Assembly (NCBI GenBank): GCA_964036275.1
Contig: OZ038433.1
Span: 23,782,985 to 23,846,984 of the forward strand
Source of the DNA: Litoditis marina
Taxonomy: Eukaryota; Nematoda; Chromadorea; Rhabditida; Rhabditidae
Direction of reading: 5' to 3'
DNA length: 64,000 nt
Position 1 is the stretch's first letter; every line of letters starts with the position of its first letter. The notes under the pieces were generated by a model that was given only the letters and a program-made list of their open reading frames with translations, did not search any database and was not told the origin of the DNA. The translations under genes were made by a program, and so were the position numbers. Positions 10,603 through 23,000 of this stretch are shown here, in pieces.

Positions 10603-12763
10603 CTAGACGCCTGCGGCGCCTAGCAGTTGTAAATTTTGTAAATTACTAAACTTTGCGGAAAAAAATGATACCAAACGCGCCTACAATACACACTATATAT
10701 AAGGGCTGCCAAATGATTTACGTTATGGTGGGGCCTGCCAGCGTATGTTGTAGTGCGAAAGATATTCACGTAATTGTAAGGCCTGCCAAAGTGTGGTGTT
10801 CTGCACAAAATTTTCACGTAAGTATAAGGCTTGCCAACGTATGTTGCAAAAGATCTTCACATATCTTAGCCTGCCAACGTATCTTAGCCGCGAAAAATGT
10901 TTACGTAAGTGTAAGGCCTGCCAACGTACGTTAGCCTGCAAGAGATGTTCACATGAGTGTAAGGCCTGCGAAAAAATGTTCACGTAAGTGTAAGGCCTGC
11001 CAACGTATGTTGCAAAAGATGTTCACGTAAGTAAAAGGGCTGCCAACGTATTTTAGCCTGCAATAGATGTTCACTTAAGCGTAAGGCCTGCCAACGTATG
11101 TTAGCCTGCAAAAGATATTCACGTATTTGTAAGGCATGCCAACGTGTGGTGTTCTGTGAAAAAATTTCACGTAAGTGTACGGCCTGCTAACGTATATCAG
11201 CCTGCAAAATATGTTAACATAAGTGTAAGGCCTGCGAAAAATGTTTACGTAAGTGTAAGGCCTGCCAACGTATGCTGCAAAAGATATTCACGTAAAAGAA
11301 CTGCCAATGTATGTTAGCCAGCAAAAGATGTTCACGTAATTGTAAGGCCTGCCAACGTGTGGTGTTCTGTAAAACATGTTCGGATAAGTGAAAGGCCTGT
11401 CAACGTACTTTGTTGAGAAAAACGCGTGTCATTGTACTGTAAAATAAATTTCACGTAAGTGTAAGGCAATTCAACGCGTGTTAACATACTGCTAAAGAGT
11501 TTCACGTTTTTGTAAGGTCTGCCAACGTATTTTGTTAGTACAAACATGACATTGTACTGACGGCAAGTTTCACGTAATCGTGAGACCTTTCACCATATCT
11601 CGTTTAATTCAGAGCGTGCCAACATACTGTCAAATAGTTTTACGTTTTTACAAGGTTTGCCAACGAATTTTGTTAAAACAAACGCGTGGAATTGTACTGT
11701 CAATAAGTTTCACCGTAATTGTGAGGCCTGTCACCATATTTTGTGGAATTTAATGCGGCCATCTTACTGCTAAAGAGTATCACAAACTATATATGTCGTA
11801 CCAATTATAATTTCTAATTAAGCTGACCCCATTGCCAATGGCACAGTAAACGCCAGCTTAGCACACCTACTCTTGGTTATGCGTCCAGTTTTGACGATTT
11901 TGATGAGCTTGTCATGTAGATATTCTTATCAAATTTCACTGAAACATACACAACAATTTTTACTACCACCTAATATCCAATTTGTTGTAGTTGACGTGAA
12001 ACTGTCTAGTGTAGTTCGGCTTAAACAATAGGCTACTAACATTTTTTGTGTCGGATTTTACGCAGGAAGAATATCATTTTCTTTTTTGAAATTCTGTTTT
12101 GAGTTATATGCCGTTTAGTTTATAAAAAACTGTTGAAAACTGACTGAACACGAGCACTATTAGTGAAAATTTGCAGCTATTTTCGTGAAAAACAACTCCC
12201 TACGCACGAACCAAACGTTATAACGAAAATTTATTAACAATTTCAAAAAGAAGAGGTTTCAGGCAAAAAAGAAAAAGAAAATGTCACTGATAGAATCATA
12301 AATGCCATGAGTTACGACTCAGTTTACAAGGCGTGTCAAAATGGTAGAACCAAAACATTTTGAAACAAGCTCTTTAGTTCGAAATCTAATAACTTTTGGA
12401 CTTTAAAGGTTATACCATTTGAAAGATAAGATCTTCTTACATTGTATTCCATCAAAAACGTTTGAGTTAAAACAACTTTCTCGCACACTTCCATTACGAA
12501 CAGAACGTGTTGATTAGCGCGTCAAACGACTTGTTGGTCAAAAACTCTTGAACAACATCATGATACAGAATAATGATTGTAATACTTGAATAGGTCTTTT
12601 GATTTACATTCTGAACAAAAAAAATATTTTTGAAATATATGAATTTTGAAGCAAGTTATGGCATTTTTCCTGAATTGGAGCTCCGCATTGTTGAACAATG
12701 TGCAACGTTGTACAGCAACGTTTTCTTGAATTACAATTACGATTGTATATGACCCCAAGGGGA
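10603..12763 (-). mobile_element. Helitron-like unit 4 (2161 bp) with minisatellite
   Basis: On the minus strand the unit begins TCCCCTTGGGGTCATATAC (12763 downward) and ends with the hairpin CTAGGCGCC-loop-GGCGTCTAG at 10623-10603, one stem mismatch from the other copies. Next comes TC of segment D. In between are a ~0.95-kb body (about 11790-12763) and degenerate ~48-bp minisatellite units (about 10690-11780). No Rep/helicase gene is present. Helitrons start TC, end CTRR after a hairpin and insert between A and T. The assignment rests on these termini alone. Confidence 0.5.
10690..11780. repeat. minisatellite array 1 (~48-bp family, degenerate)
   Basis: Repeated strings AAGGCCTGCCAACGTATGTT, AGCCTGCAAAAGATGTTCAC and GTAAGTGT occur in order. 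Spacing near 48 bp is clearest before 11300; later units are strongly diverged. The same family forms arrays 2-4 downstream. Frames such as 10653-10934 are repeat translations, not proteins. Confidence 0.85.
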
Positions 12764-15097
12764 CTAGACGCCTGCGGCGTCTAGCAGTTGTAAATCTTGT
12801 ATATTACTTGTAAATTTCTGTACAAAACGATACCAAACATGACTATTTTTCGTTATACGAAGCCCGTGCCATGGGTTGGCGAAATATCGATGTCGCGTCG
12901 CGTGTATGCGCGCGCGTTCTGTCAGAACGTTGTGTAACGCCTACCAACGTATTCCGTTGAATTCAACACGTGCCATTGTACTGTCAAAAAAATCCACGTT
13001 TTCGTGAGGCCTTTCCACGTATTTCGTTAAATTTAACACGTGTTAACTTACTGCTAAAATGTTTTACGTTTTTGCAACGCCTACCAGCGTATTTCGTTGA
13101 ATTAAACACGTGCCATTGTAGTGTCAAAGATATCCACGTTTTTGTAGGGCCTGCCAACGTATTTCGTTGACTTTAACACGTGTTAACCTACTGCTATAAT
13201 GTTTCACGTTTTGTAACGCCTACCAACGTATTTCGTTGAATTGAACGCGTGCCAACTTACTGCTAAAATGTTTCACGTAATTGTAAGGCCTGCCAACGTA
13301 ATTGTTTGAGGTTAGATCGTTCCAACGTCTTTTGAGCTTTCTTTGTTCATTTCAACGCGTGCCGAGGTACTTCGAGAGTTTCACATGGATCGGTATAGTT
13401 TTACGTATTCTTTCTGCCTGCCCACGTATTTTGTTGACACAAATGTGCGCCAACGGCTTCCTGGATAGTTTCACGTAAATGTGAAGCCTGCTAACGTGAG
13501 TGATGATAATAACGCGTCACCAATGCCTACCAAATATTTTACGTAAATTGTTAGCCATGTCGTCGTATTCCGTTCATATTATTGCGTTCCAACGACTTGT
13601 CAAGAAGTTTCACGTACTTGCAAGGCCTGCCACGTACTTTGGTGATATGAATGAGTTCCATTGTACTGTCGGAATGTTTCACGTATATGAGAGGTCTGAT
13701 ACCATGCGTTGTTGAATTTAACACGTGCCAATTTACTGCTGAAGATTTCCACGTTTTTGTGAGGCCTGGCCAACGTATTTTGTTGATAGAACGCGTGTCA
13801 TTGTACTGTCAAAATGTTGCATGTATATGAGAAGCCTGCTGTTATATTTTGTGGAAGTTAACATGTGCCGATTTACTGCTAAGTAGTTTCACATTTCTGT
13901 AAAAACTGGCAAAGTATTTTGTTGATACAAACGCGTGCCATTGTGCTGTCAAAAAGTTATTCGTAGTTTGGAAGCCAGCCACAATTGTTCGTTCATTTCA
14001 AAGCGAGCCAACTTACTACTGAAGAGTTTACTGTTTTTCTATGGCCTGCCAACGTATACAAATGATATTAACGGTCGTGACATTGTGCTGTCATATAAGA
14101 AAAACGGTTGTATGAGCTTCATGTTTTACAAATCACGGGTGTTGTATTTATTATAATTGCCTATTGCTGATTACGCTGACCCCACATTGCTAATAGCAAA
14201 GTAAACGTCAGCCATGCACACCTACGTTTGCTTACGCGCCTAGTTTTGAAGATCTTGATGAACTCGTCATGTAGATTAATTCATGAAATTTCACAAAGGT
14301 ATACATGATAATTTTCTCTACCACATAATATCGAATTTGTGAAATTTGAGTTGAAACTGTTCGGTGCAGTCCCGCCTAAACAATAAGGTACTAACATTTT
14401 TCATATTGACTTACACAAGAAATGAGTATCATTTCCTTTTTTATAAGTGAGTTTTGAGTTACATGCCTTTCATTTTATGGAAAAATTTTCAAAACTGACT
14501 GAACACGAGCATTTTTACTGAAAATTTGCGGCTTTTTTAGTGAAAAACAACTCGTGACGCACGACTCAATCATTATAACAAGAATTTGTGAAAATTTTTA
14601 GAAAGAAGAGGTTCCAGGCAAGGGAGAGAAACAAACTTCAACTGATAACGTCACAATTGACATGAGTTACGACTCAGTTTTCAAGGCGTGTCAAAATGGT
14701 GAAACCGGAAATTTTTAAAAGAGAGCCAGTTTCTCAAAAACTACAAAGTTTAGGAATTTAGAAGTTTTTCCATTGGAAAGATGAGACCTTCTTACGTTGT
14801 AGTCCATCAAATTATTTTCATATTAAATACGTTCTAATACTAAGGTTTCTAATCATACAGAGCTTTGATTAGCGCGTCAAATGTCATTCTGATCGAAAAC
14901 TCAACAAACAATGAGTTGTATTCAATTATTTTCATGATATTCGAATACCTCTCTTAATGTAGATACGAAACAAAAAAAAGTTTTTTGGAATATATGAATT
15001 TTTAAGCAAGTTATGGCATTTTTCCTGAAATAAAGCAACGCATCGTTGAATTCAACGACGTCGTTTGCAATTACGATTGTATATGACCCCAAGGGGA
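12764..15097 (-). mobile_element. Helitron-like unit 3 (2334 bp) with minisatellite
   Basis: This has the same layout as unit 4: minus-strand start TCCCCTTGGGG at 15097, body (about 14150-15097), diverged minisatellite (about 12930-14130), and a 3' hairpin CTAGACGCC-TGC-GGCGTCTAG (as on the plus strand) at 12764-12784. The hairpin has a 9-bp perfect stem with a 3-nt loop. Between hairpin and minisatellite, 12885-12930 includes a GTCGCGTCGCGTG block that links this unit to the 118-bp satellite unit at 25-28 kb. No coding region. Confidence 0.5.
12930..14130. repeat. minisatellite array 2 (diverged)
   Basis: The units carry CACGTTTTTGTAAGGCC, CTGCCAACGTATTTTGTTGA and GCGTGCCATTGTACTGTCAA in alternation. 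The longer composite period is irregular. It is related to array 1 through the GTAAGGCCTGCCAACGTA core. Confidence 0.75.
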
Positions 15098-15199
15098 CTA
15101 GACGCCTGCGGCGTCTAGCAGTTGTAAATCATATAGATCACTCGGAAATTTCATGAAAAATGATACCGAATAGGCCTATATTGTGTTCCTTATAGTAAA

Positions 15200-16845
15200 A
15201 AAATTGATTTGTGTCAACGGCATGCCAAAGAGCTTCATTTGAGTACGAAGCCTGTCACCAAATTTTCCTGTAACGCGTGCTGTCAACGAATTTCGCGTAG
15301 TTGCGAGGTCTGTGAACGTGTGATGTTGAAGTTAACGCGTGTGCACTTACTGCTAAAATGTTTCCCGTTTTTGTATAGCCTGCCCACGTACTTCATTGAA
15401 TTTAAAGCGTGCTAACTTACTGCTTAAATTTTAACGTTTTTTGGCATGCCAAAGAGCTTTATTTGAGTACAAAGCCTGTCACCAAATTTTCTTGTAACGC
15501 GTGCTGTCAACGAATTTCGCGTAGTTGCAAGGTCTGCGAACGTGTGATGTTGAAGTTAACGCGTGTGCACTTACTGCTTAAATTTTAACGTTTTTTGTAA
15601 AAACCTGCTCACGTATTTCGTTGAATTCAACACGGGACTTATTGTACGTGCACAGCCTGACAATATGTTATTCCCTACAACAATATTTACTTAGTTGTAA
15701 GGCCTGCCAACGTATGTTTTTCTACAATAACGTCCACGTAATTGTAAGGCCTACAAATATGTTCACGTAATTGTAAGACCTGCTAGCGTAGGTTGTCCTA
15801 CTACAAATGTTGACGTAGTTGTAAAGCCTGTTAACGTATGTTGCTCTAAAATGTTCACGTAATTGTAAGGTCTGCTAACGTATGTTGGCCTGCAAAAATG
15901 TTTACGTATTTGTAAGGCCTGCCTACGTATGCTGTTCTACAAAAACGTCCACGTAATTGTAGGACCTACAAATATGTTCATGTAGTTGTAAGGCCTGCCA
16001 AAGTATATTGTCCTAAAAATTTTCACGTGATTGTAAGGCCTGCTAACGTATGTTAGCCTGCAAAAGATGATCACGTAATTGTAAGGCCTGCCAACGTCTG
16101 TTAGCCTGCAAAATATGTTCACATAATTGTAAGGCCTGCCGAAGTGTGGTGTTCTGCACAAAATGTTTACGTAAGTGTAACGACTGCCAATGTATGTTAG
16201 CCTGCAGAAAATGTTCACGTTGTTGTAAGGCCTGCCAACGTATGTTAGCCTGCAGAAAGTGTTCACGTTATTGTAAGGCCTGCTAACGTATGTTAGCCTG
16301 CAGAAAGTGTTCACGTTATTGTAAGGCCTGCCAACGTATGTTAGCCTGCAGAAAGTGTTCACGTTATTGTAAGGCCTGCCAACGTCTGTTAGCCTGCAGA
16401 AAATGTTCACATTATTGAAAGGCCTGCCAGCGAATTTTGTTAATATTAACGCGTGCCAATGGCCTGCCAAAGAAGTTCACGTATTTGTAAGACCTGCCAA
16501 CGTATGTTAGCCTGCAGAAAATGTTCACGTTATTGTGGGGCCTGCCAGCGAGTTTTGTTGAAGTTAACACGTGCTAACTTACTGCTAGAATGTTTCACGT
16601 TTTTTGAGGCCTGCCCACGTCTTTCCTTAAACGTGCTTACTTACTCCTGAAATGTCTTACGTATTGTAAGGCCTGCCAACGTACTTCGTTGAATTTAACA
16701 CGTGCCAACTTACTGCTAAAATGTTTTACCTTTTTTGTAAGGCCTGCCAACGTAGTTCGTTGAGGTAGTAAAACATGCGTTATCGTTACAAGCTGTCAAA
16801 CATGGCTGACTATGATCTGTGTTTTACATAGCAAGGATGTGGTCG
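15200..16845. repeat. minisatellite array 3 (48-bp units)
   Basis: The array is most regular at 16179-16420, where AAGG recurs at exactly 48-bp spacing (16227, 16275, 16323). The unit contains GCCTGCCAACGTATGTTAG, CCTGCAGAAA and TGTTCACGTTATTGT. The period is a multiple of three, which gives a 177-codon frame on the minus strand (15937-16470) that is only translated repeat. Confidence 0.9.
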
Positions 16846-16849
16846 TTAT

Positions 16850-17705
16850 TATAATTGCTAATTACGCTGCCCCACAGTGCCCATGGCACAGTAAACGCCA
16901 GCTATGCACACCTTCATTTGGCTACGCGCTAAGTTTCACGATCTTGATGGACTCTTCATGTAGATAGTTTTATCAAACTTCACAGAGACATACATGATAA
17001 GTTTCTCTACCAGATAATGATTGATTTGTTGTGTTCAAGTTAAAACTGTCTGGTGCAGTCCGGCCTAAACAATAAGGTACTAACATTTTTCATATTGACT
17101 TACACAAGAAATGAGTATTATTTCCTTTTTCATAAGAGAGTTTTGAGTTACATGCCTTTTATTTTATGGAAAAATGTTCAAAACTGACTGAACACGAGCA
17201 TTTTTACTGAAAATTTGCGGCCTTTTTCGTGAAAAACACATCGTGACGCACGACTCAATCAATATAACAAGAATTTGTGAAAATTTTTAGAAAGAAGAGG
17301 TTCCAGGCAAGTAAGAGAAACAAACTTCAACTGATAACGTCACAATTGACATGAGTTACGACTCAGTTTTCAAGGCGTGTCAAAATGGTGAGACCGGAAA
17401 TTTTTAAAAGAGAGCCAGTTTCTCAAAAACTACGAAGTTTAGGAATTTAGAAGTTTTTGCATTGGAAAGATGAGACCTTCTTACGTTGTAGTCCATCAAA
17501 TTATTTTCATATTAAATACGTTCTAATACTAAGGTTTCTAATCATACAGAGCTTTGATTGGCGCGTCAAATGTCATTCTGATCGAAAACTCAACAAACAA
17601 TGAGTTGTATTCAATTATTTTTATGATATTCGAATAGCTCTCTTAATGTAGATACGAAACAAAAAAAAGTTTTTTGGAATATATGAATTTTTAAGCAAGT
17701 TATAT
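16850..17705. repeat. body repeat copies (four dispersed in the array)
   Basis: This block begins near GCTAATTACGCTGCCCC and contains CACAGTAAACGCCAGC, GACTCTTCATGTAGATA, ATGAGTTACGACTCAG and TTTAAGCAAGTTAT. Homologous blocks lie at about 11790-12763, 14150-15097 and 18780-19640. The 14.2-kb and 16.9-kb copies are the closest pair. No long ORF is conserved among the copies, so it is probably non-coding element body. Confidence 0.8.
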
Positions 17706-17814
17706 CATGAATTCGGTGTTGAATGATGACAATTATGGCGGTGACGCCACCGCCGGGCGCACACGGAACACACGAAAAAAGACATATTGCATTGTATATA
17801 AGAGGCTGGGGAAA

Positions 17815-18645
17815 AATATTCACGTAGCTGTAAGGTTTGCGAACCTATGTTATCCTGCGAAAATTGTTCACGTAGTTGTAAGGCCTGCGAAAAATGTTTA
17901 CGTAGTTGTAAGGCCTGCGAAAAATGTTCACGCAGTTGTAAGGCCTGCGAAAAATGTTTACGTAGTTGTAAGGCCTGCGAAAAAGGTTCAAGTAGTTCTA
18001 AGGCATGCGAAAAAGGTTCACGTAGTCGTGAGGCCTGCGAAAAAGGTTCACGTAGTTCTAAGGCCTGCGAAAACGGTTCACGTAGTTGTAAGACCTGCGA
18101 AAAAGGTTTACGTAGTTTTAAGGCTTGCGAAAAAGGTTCACGTAGTTGTAAGGCCTGCGAACCTATGTTATCCTGCGAAAAAGGTTCACGTAGTTCTAAG
18201 GCCTGCGAAAAAGGTTCACGTAGTCGTAAGGCCTGCGAACAAGGTTCACGTAGTTCTAAGGCCTGCGAAAAAGGTTCACGTAGTTCTAAGGCATGCGAAA
18301 AAGGTTCACGTAGTCGTGAGGCCTGCGAAAAAGGTTCACGTAGTTCTAAGGCCTGCGAAAAAGGTTCACGTAGTTGTAGAACCTGCGAAAAAGGTTCACG
18401 TAGTTTTAAGTCTTGCGAAAAAGGTTCACGTAGTTGTAAGGCCTGCGAAAAATGTTCACGTAGTTGTAAGGCCTGCGAACCTATGTTATCCTGCGAAAAA
18501 TGTTCACGTAGTTGTAAGGCCTGCGAAAAATGTTCACGTAGTTGTAAGGCCTGCGAAAAAGGTTCACGTAGTTCTAAGGCCTGCGAAAAATGTTCACGTA
18601 GTTCTAAGGCCTGCGAACCTATGTTAGCTTGCAAAAAATGTTCCG
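17815..18645. repeat. minisatellite array 4 (30-bp units derived from 48-bp)
   Basis: About 25 tandem units follow the order AAGGCCTGCG, AAAAAGGTTC, ACGTAGTTCT (30 bp). Occasional units contain an extra 18 bp (AACCTATGTTATCCTGCG), which restores 48 bp. CCTGCGA occurs at both ends of the 18 bp, so the short unit is explained by slippage between direct repeats. Because 30 is divisible by three, both strands stay open for about 300 codons; these frames are artefacts. Confidence 0.95.
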
Positions 18646-19644
18646 TATTTGTAATAGCGGATGAATTTTTGTCAGCGGTGAATATATATATTTTAAGTTT
18701 TATAATATTAAGTTTCACTCATTCATAGGGAGTAAATGTATCTTCCAGACATTGTTTTACGGAGTTTAGTGTATTTTTTCATGATAATTACGCTGACAAC
18801 ACTGCCAATGGCACAGTAAACGCCAGCTATGCACAACTACATTGGGTTGCGCGCCCAGTTTTGACGATCTTGATGAACTCGTCATGTAGATATTCGCATC
18901 AAATCTTATAAAGGTGTACATGATAACTTTTTCTACCAGAAAATGTTTAATTTGTTGTATTTGAGGTAAAACTGTTTGGTGCAGTTTGGCCTGAATAATT
19001 AGGAACTAACTTTTTTTGTGTTGACTTTTACGAGTAAAAAGTATTATTTCCTTTTCTGAAATTAGGTTCTGAGTAATATGCCGTGAAGCATTTAATAAAA
19101 TGTTGAAAACTGACTGAACACGAGCATTATTAGTGAGAACTTGCGGCTTTTTTTGTGAAAAACAACGTGTTACGCCCAATTCAAATATCACAACAAGAAG
19201 TTGTTAACATTTTCAAGAAGAAGATGTTCCAGGCAAGGTGGAGAAGCAAATTTATACTGATAACGTCACAATTGACATGAGTTACGACTCAGTTTACAAG
19301 GCGTGTCGAATTAGTAAAACCGGAAATTCCCAAACGAACGTTAGTAACTCGAAAACTACAACGTTTCAGACTTTGAAAGTTTTTTCATTCGAAAGAAAAG
19401 ACCTTTTTACGTAGTAGTCTCTCGAATTATTATGATATCACAAATGTTCTAATACTATTTTTCATAATCAAACAGAGCTGTGATTAGCGCGTCAAATACA
19501 CTGCTGACCTCGAAATCAAGTATAAATCTTTCACATGAAAATATAATTATGATATTCGAATAGATCTGTCAACGTAGATACGAATCGAAAAAAACTTTTC
19601 TGAAAAATATTAATTTTGAAGCATGTTTCGTTCATTTGTTGCGA

Positions 19645-20061
19645 TTCGGGCGTGACACAATTCAGGCGTGACACAATTCTGAGAAAGGATTTCGCTGAGT
19701 GCGCGCACGATAGTTGCGGGGGGCATGCACCAGCAGTTGCGAACTAATTTCGTAGACCTCGCTTCGTGCGACTACAGTGCATCCAGCGCGCAACTAGCGC
19801 GCGAACGGTCAATAGGAAACCAGCTCTGCCAATAATAGGGTAATAAACGTCCCTTTAACAACACCAAAATGGAGAATTCACCTGTTCTTTTCGAAAGTAT
19901 GGAGACCATGGAACAAGCTCAAGTTTTTGATGATCAGAACTTTTATTTCTTTCAGTCAAAACAAACAAAAACGAGAGAACAAAATTCACAGTAACAGTAT
20001 AAAATGACAAACAACATGACGAAGACAATAAAAACGCAGGCTACAACCATAAATAACATAT
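19645..20061. other. GC-richer spacer with GCGTGACACAATTC repeats; no gene
   Basis: Two GCGTGACACAATTC units lie at about 19649-19680, followed by a GC-rich stretch with GCGCGC and CGCAACTAGCGCGCG. The same 16-bp motif forms three units at 24988-25037, so the pair brackets the gene-bearing interval. The remaining sequence shows no exon. Confidence 0.6.
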
Positions 20062-23000
20062 TCAAAGCACTGTATCAGTAATATCACGTCCCGCACACTG
20101 TCCGGGGCTGTACTGATATCCTTGCAGAGCCAACGAGTTGACATCGCCGGCGTTGTCGTTCAGTGCGGGAAATGCCGGATTACTGTAACAAAATACACAA
20201 TGCAAAAATGAGATAATCTAGTAGTTTCTATACAATTTAGTATTTAGCTTTCTGCATCCATTGTTTCTTACTCCAGGGCATAAAGAAATAGTAGGATGGT
20301 CGTGATTTCATTCAAAAGCACGCATTTCTATCTCCTACACGGTCCAATATCTCTCGATGAATTAATTTCGAGTACAAGCCGAATGATAGTTATTGCATAT
20401 TGAAGTAACACACCTTGTCATCAACATCATTTGCAGAGAAGCCGGATCCATGTTCAGTGCACGGGCCCTGAAATTAGGAGGTGTGAGTAGTTATAGAACA
20501 CGAAAACTTGACTCGACTTGACTCGTTTTGGGTTTTCAACGCGAACACGCTGTCACAGTTACAACAAACTAGGTAAATTCATCAAGTTTTAAGACTCAAT
20601 CCGTCCACATCATTGGGGTGAAACAGCAGACTGTTTCAATCCGTTTCCTGTCAGCTAAACTGATGTTCTTCAATACGGCAAGAACAAAATGGAGAGAGGG
20701 GGTTTCAGGAACATGTATAGAAAACAAAATAAGAGTGATAAAACTAACGCTAGTTGCAGTGAAGTGATGTTCTGTTGACCTGGCTGCTGAGCTTGCATGG
20801 GGACTCTGTAAAACTACTTTATGTAGATATGACAACTTTGTTAGTTTGAAAACAGTAAACAAGACTGCTAATAGGAACATCCATGTTGGAATGGAGTTAC
20901 ATGTGATACTAGATTCTTCCAGAGCAGGCAATTTGTTATGAGCAGAAGAATTAGCAAAAACGAGTAACTAAGGAGCAGAAACTTGCTTTTCACAAATAAG
21001 TTTGGGAAATTATGAGCAAAAGAAATAAAGGAGAATGGCACGCACCGGTGAAGAATGACTTTCCCCCAAAAACGGGGTTCGTTTTAGGTTTTCAACACGA
21101 AACACACTGTCACAGTTACAGAAAACTAGGTAAATTCACCAATTTTCGGGTTTCTTTTGGCTAATACGACCACATCATTGAGGTGAAACAGCAGACTGTT
21201 TCAATCCGTTTCCTGTCAGCTAAACTGATGTTCTTCAATACGGCAAGAACAAAATGGAGAGAGGGGGTTTCAGGAACATGTTTTGAAAACAAAAGAAGAG
21301 TGATAAAAACTCACGCAAGCTGCACTTGATTGCTGGACTGTGGTCCTGGCTGCTGAGCTTGGATGGGGACTCTGTAAAACGACTTTTTTATATTTATATA
21401 TTTTTATTATATTATATTATTTATATTTATATTATTATATTATTTATATTATATATTTATATATTTTATATCTGGTATTTATATAGCCTACAGCGTAAAA
21501 CCTCGTATCTCTCTGGTAGTAGAGAGACTATCCTCCAAAAAAGCCCTTTTTTAAATTTCAAATACGAAATACATGAGGGAAACATTATTATTACACATTA
21601 GAACAAGACCATTTCTCCCGAATTTGGCGAAAAAAAGGACCCACTTTTAAAACGGAAAAGGACCCAATTGTTACGACTATTCGAACTACTTTGTTGGTGG
21701 ATGCGAACTGGCTGTTCAAAGTTCAATTCAAAAGTTCTTTTAACACAAAAATAGACAGCCTGCCCGTATTATCCTTTGTAGAGGTGAACAGAAAAATTCA
21801 TTTCAGCCATGAACCGCTGGCGAATTCTTTATTTAAAGAAGGAGATTATGGGGTACAATCGCAACGCTTCAGTCCTTCGAATTGCAATACATTTTTCAAT
21901 TGCAGTGAAAAATCGTCCTTCTTTAACCCGGTATTTAGTTAGCCCTATCCGTTAACCATTAACCGGGTTCCCTGGTTAACCCTTTTGTTAACCACTTGGT
22001 AACCCCGAATTTCCCCCGAAAGACATTGTAAAAGAGGGTTAACAAGGGATAAACAAAAGGGTTAACCAGGTAACCCGTTTGAGGTTAACGAAATACCGGG
22101 TTCCTTGTGGAATTGTCCGCTCTTTCCGTGCCTGACAAAAAGAGAGCCTTTTTCTCGATTTTTCCTGCCTATTCGAGCAAAGTTCTACGTGAATGTCAAT
22201 TATAATTTCAAATATATCACATAACACTATAGCTCAAAAGAACCCAATATGCCACACTCACCTATACTCAGGACTATTGCTGAATGACGACCTTCCCTAT
22301 CTGCCACCACCGGTCTGCTGCTCTTGATATCCCTCGACAGCCGGGTAACAGGCAACGATACCTCTGCAAACAATGATATTCAGGACTCAGTAGTAACTGA
22401 TCCCGTACATTAACAGTCGGACCATCAATTTACGGAAGAACATAGCAAAAATTAACTACTTAAAAAATTAAACAATATATTTTCATAACTGTCCAGCGAG
22501 AGCATGATCTACGTAAAGCAGCGTGAATAAACAAGCTCACCTCATCTATGTATGTGTCACAGTCACAAATCAGCTAGGTTAGTCTTTTATCTTCAAAAAG
22601 CGAATCCAAACTTAAATTTGAAAACCCTAAATTTCATAATTTTAAGTCCGAAATTTTGTGGAAACTGTGTCAATATTTTGTCGTTTTCGCAGAAACGGGG
22701 CCCAGACTAGATTTCGCAAAAAAAACGGCCCGTTTACTCAGGCTTTTTTTTACCACTTTTTCATGATCATGGTCATACGAGAATAATATCAGCCATACCC
22801 GTGCTGTTTAATGGTTTTCAACTACAGCTAGTGCCAACTCTAGTATTTACGTATGAAACGAGAAACGTGGGGTGCGTCTGACTCTTTTTGCGAAAATTTC
22901 TCAGAATAAATCAAAAAGTCACAGCTTTTCAACAGTAAACGGCGCACAATCAACTAATAATAGTTTTCACCAATCTATAGTGCTAACCCTCTCAACAAAC

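Noticed and set aside
15937..16470. 177-codon minus-strand frame with VGRPYNNVNIF repeats
   Set aside because: Direct translation of the 48-bp minisatellite; period divisible by three explains the absence of stops.
10690..18645. CRISPR-like regularly spaced repeats
   Set aside because: No unique spacers of constant length; every segment between conserved strings is itself repeated. Eukaryotic minisatellite.
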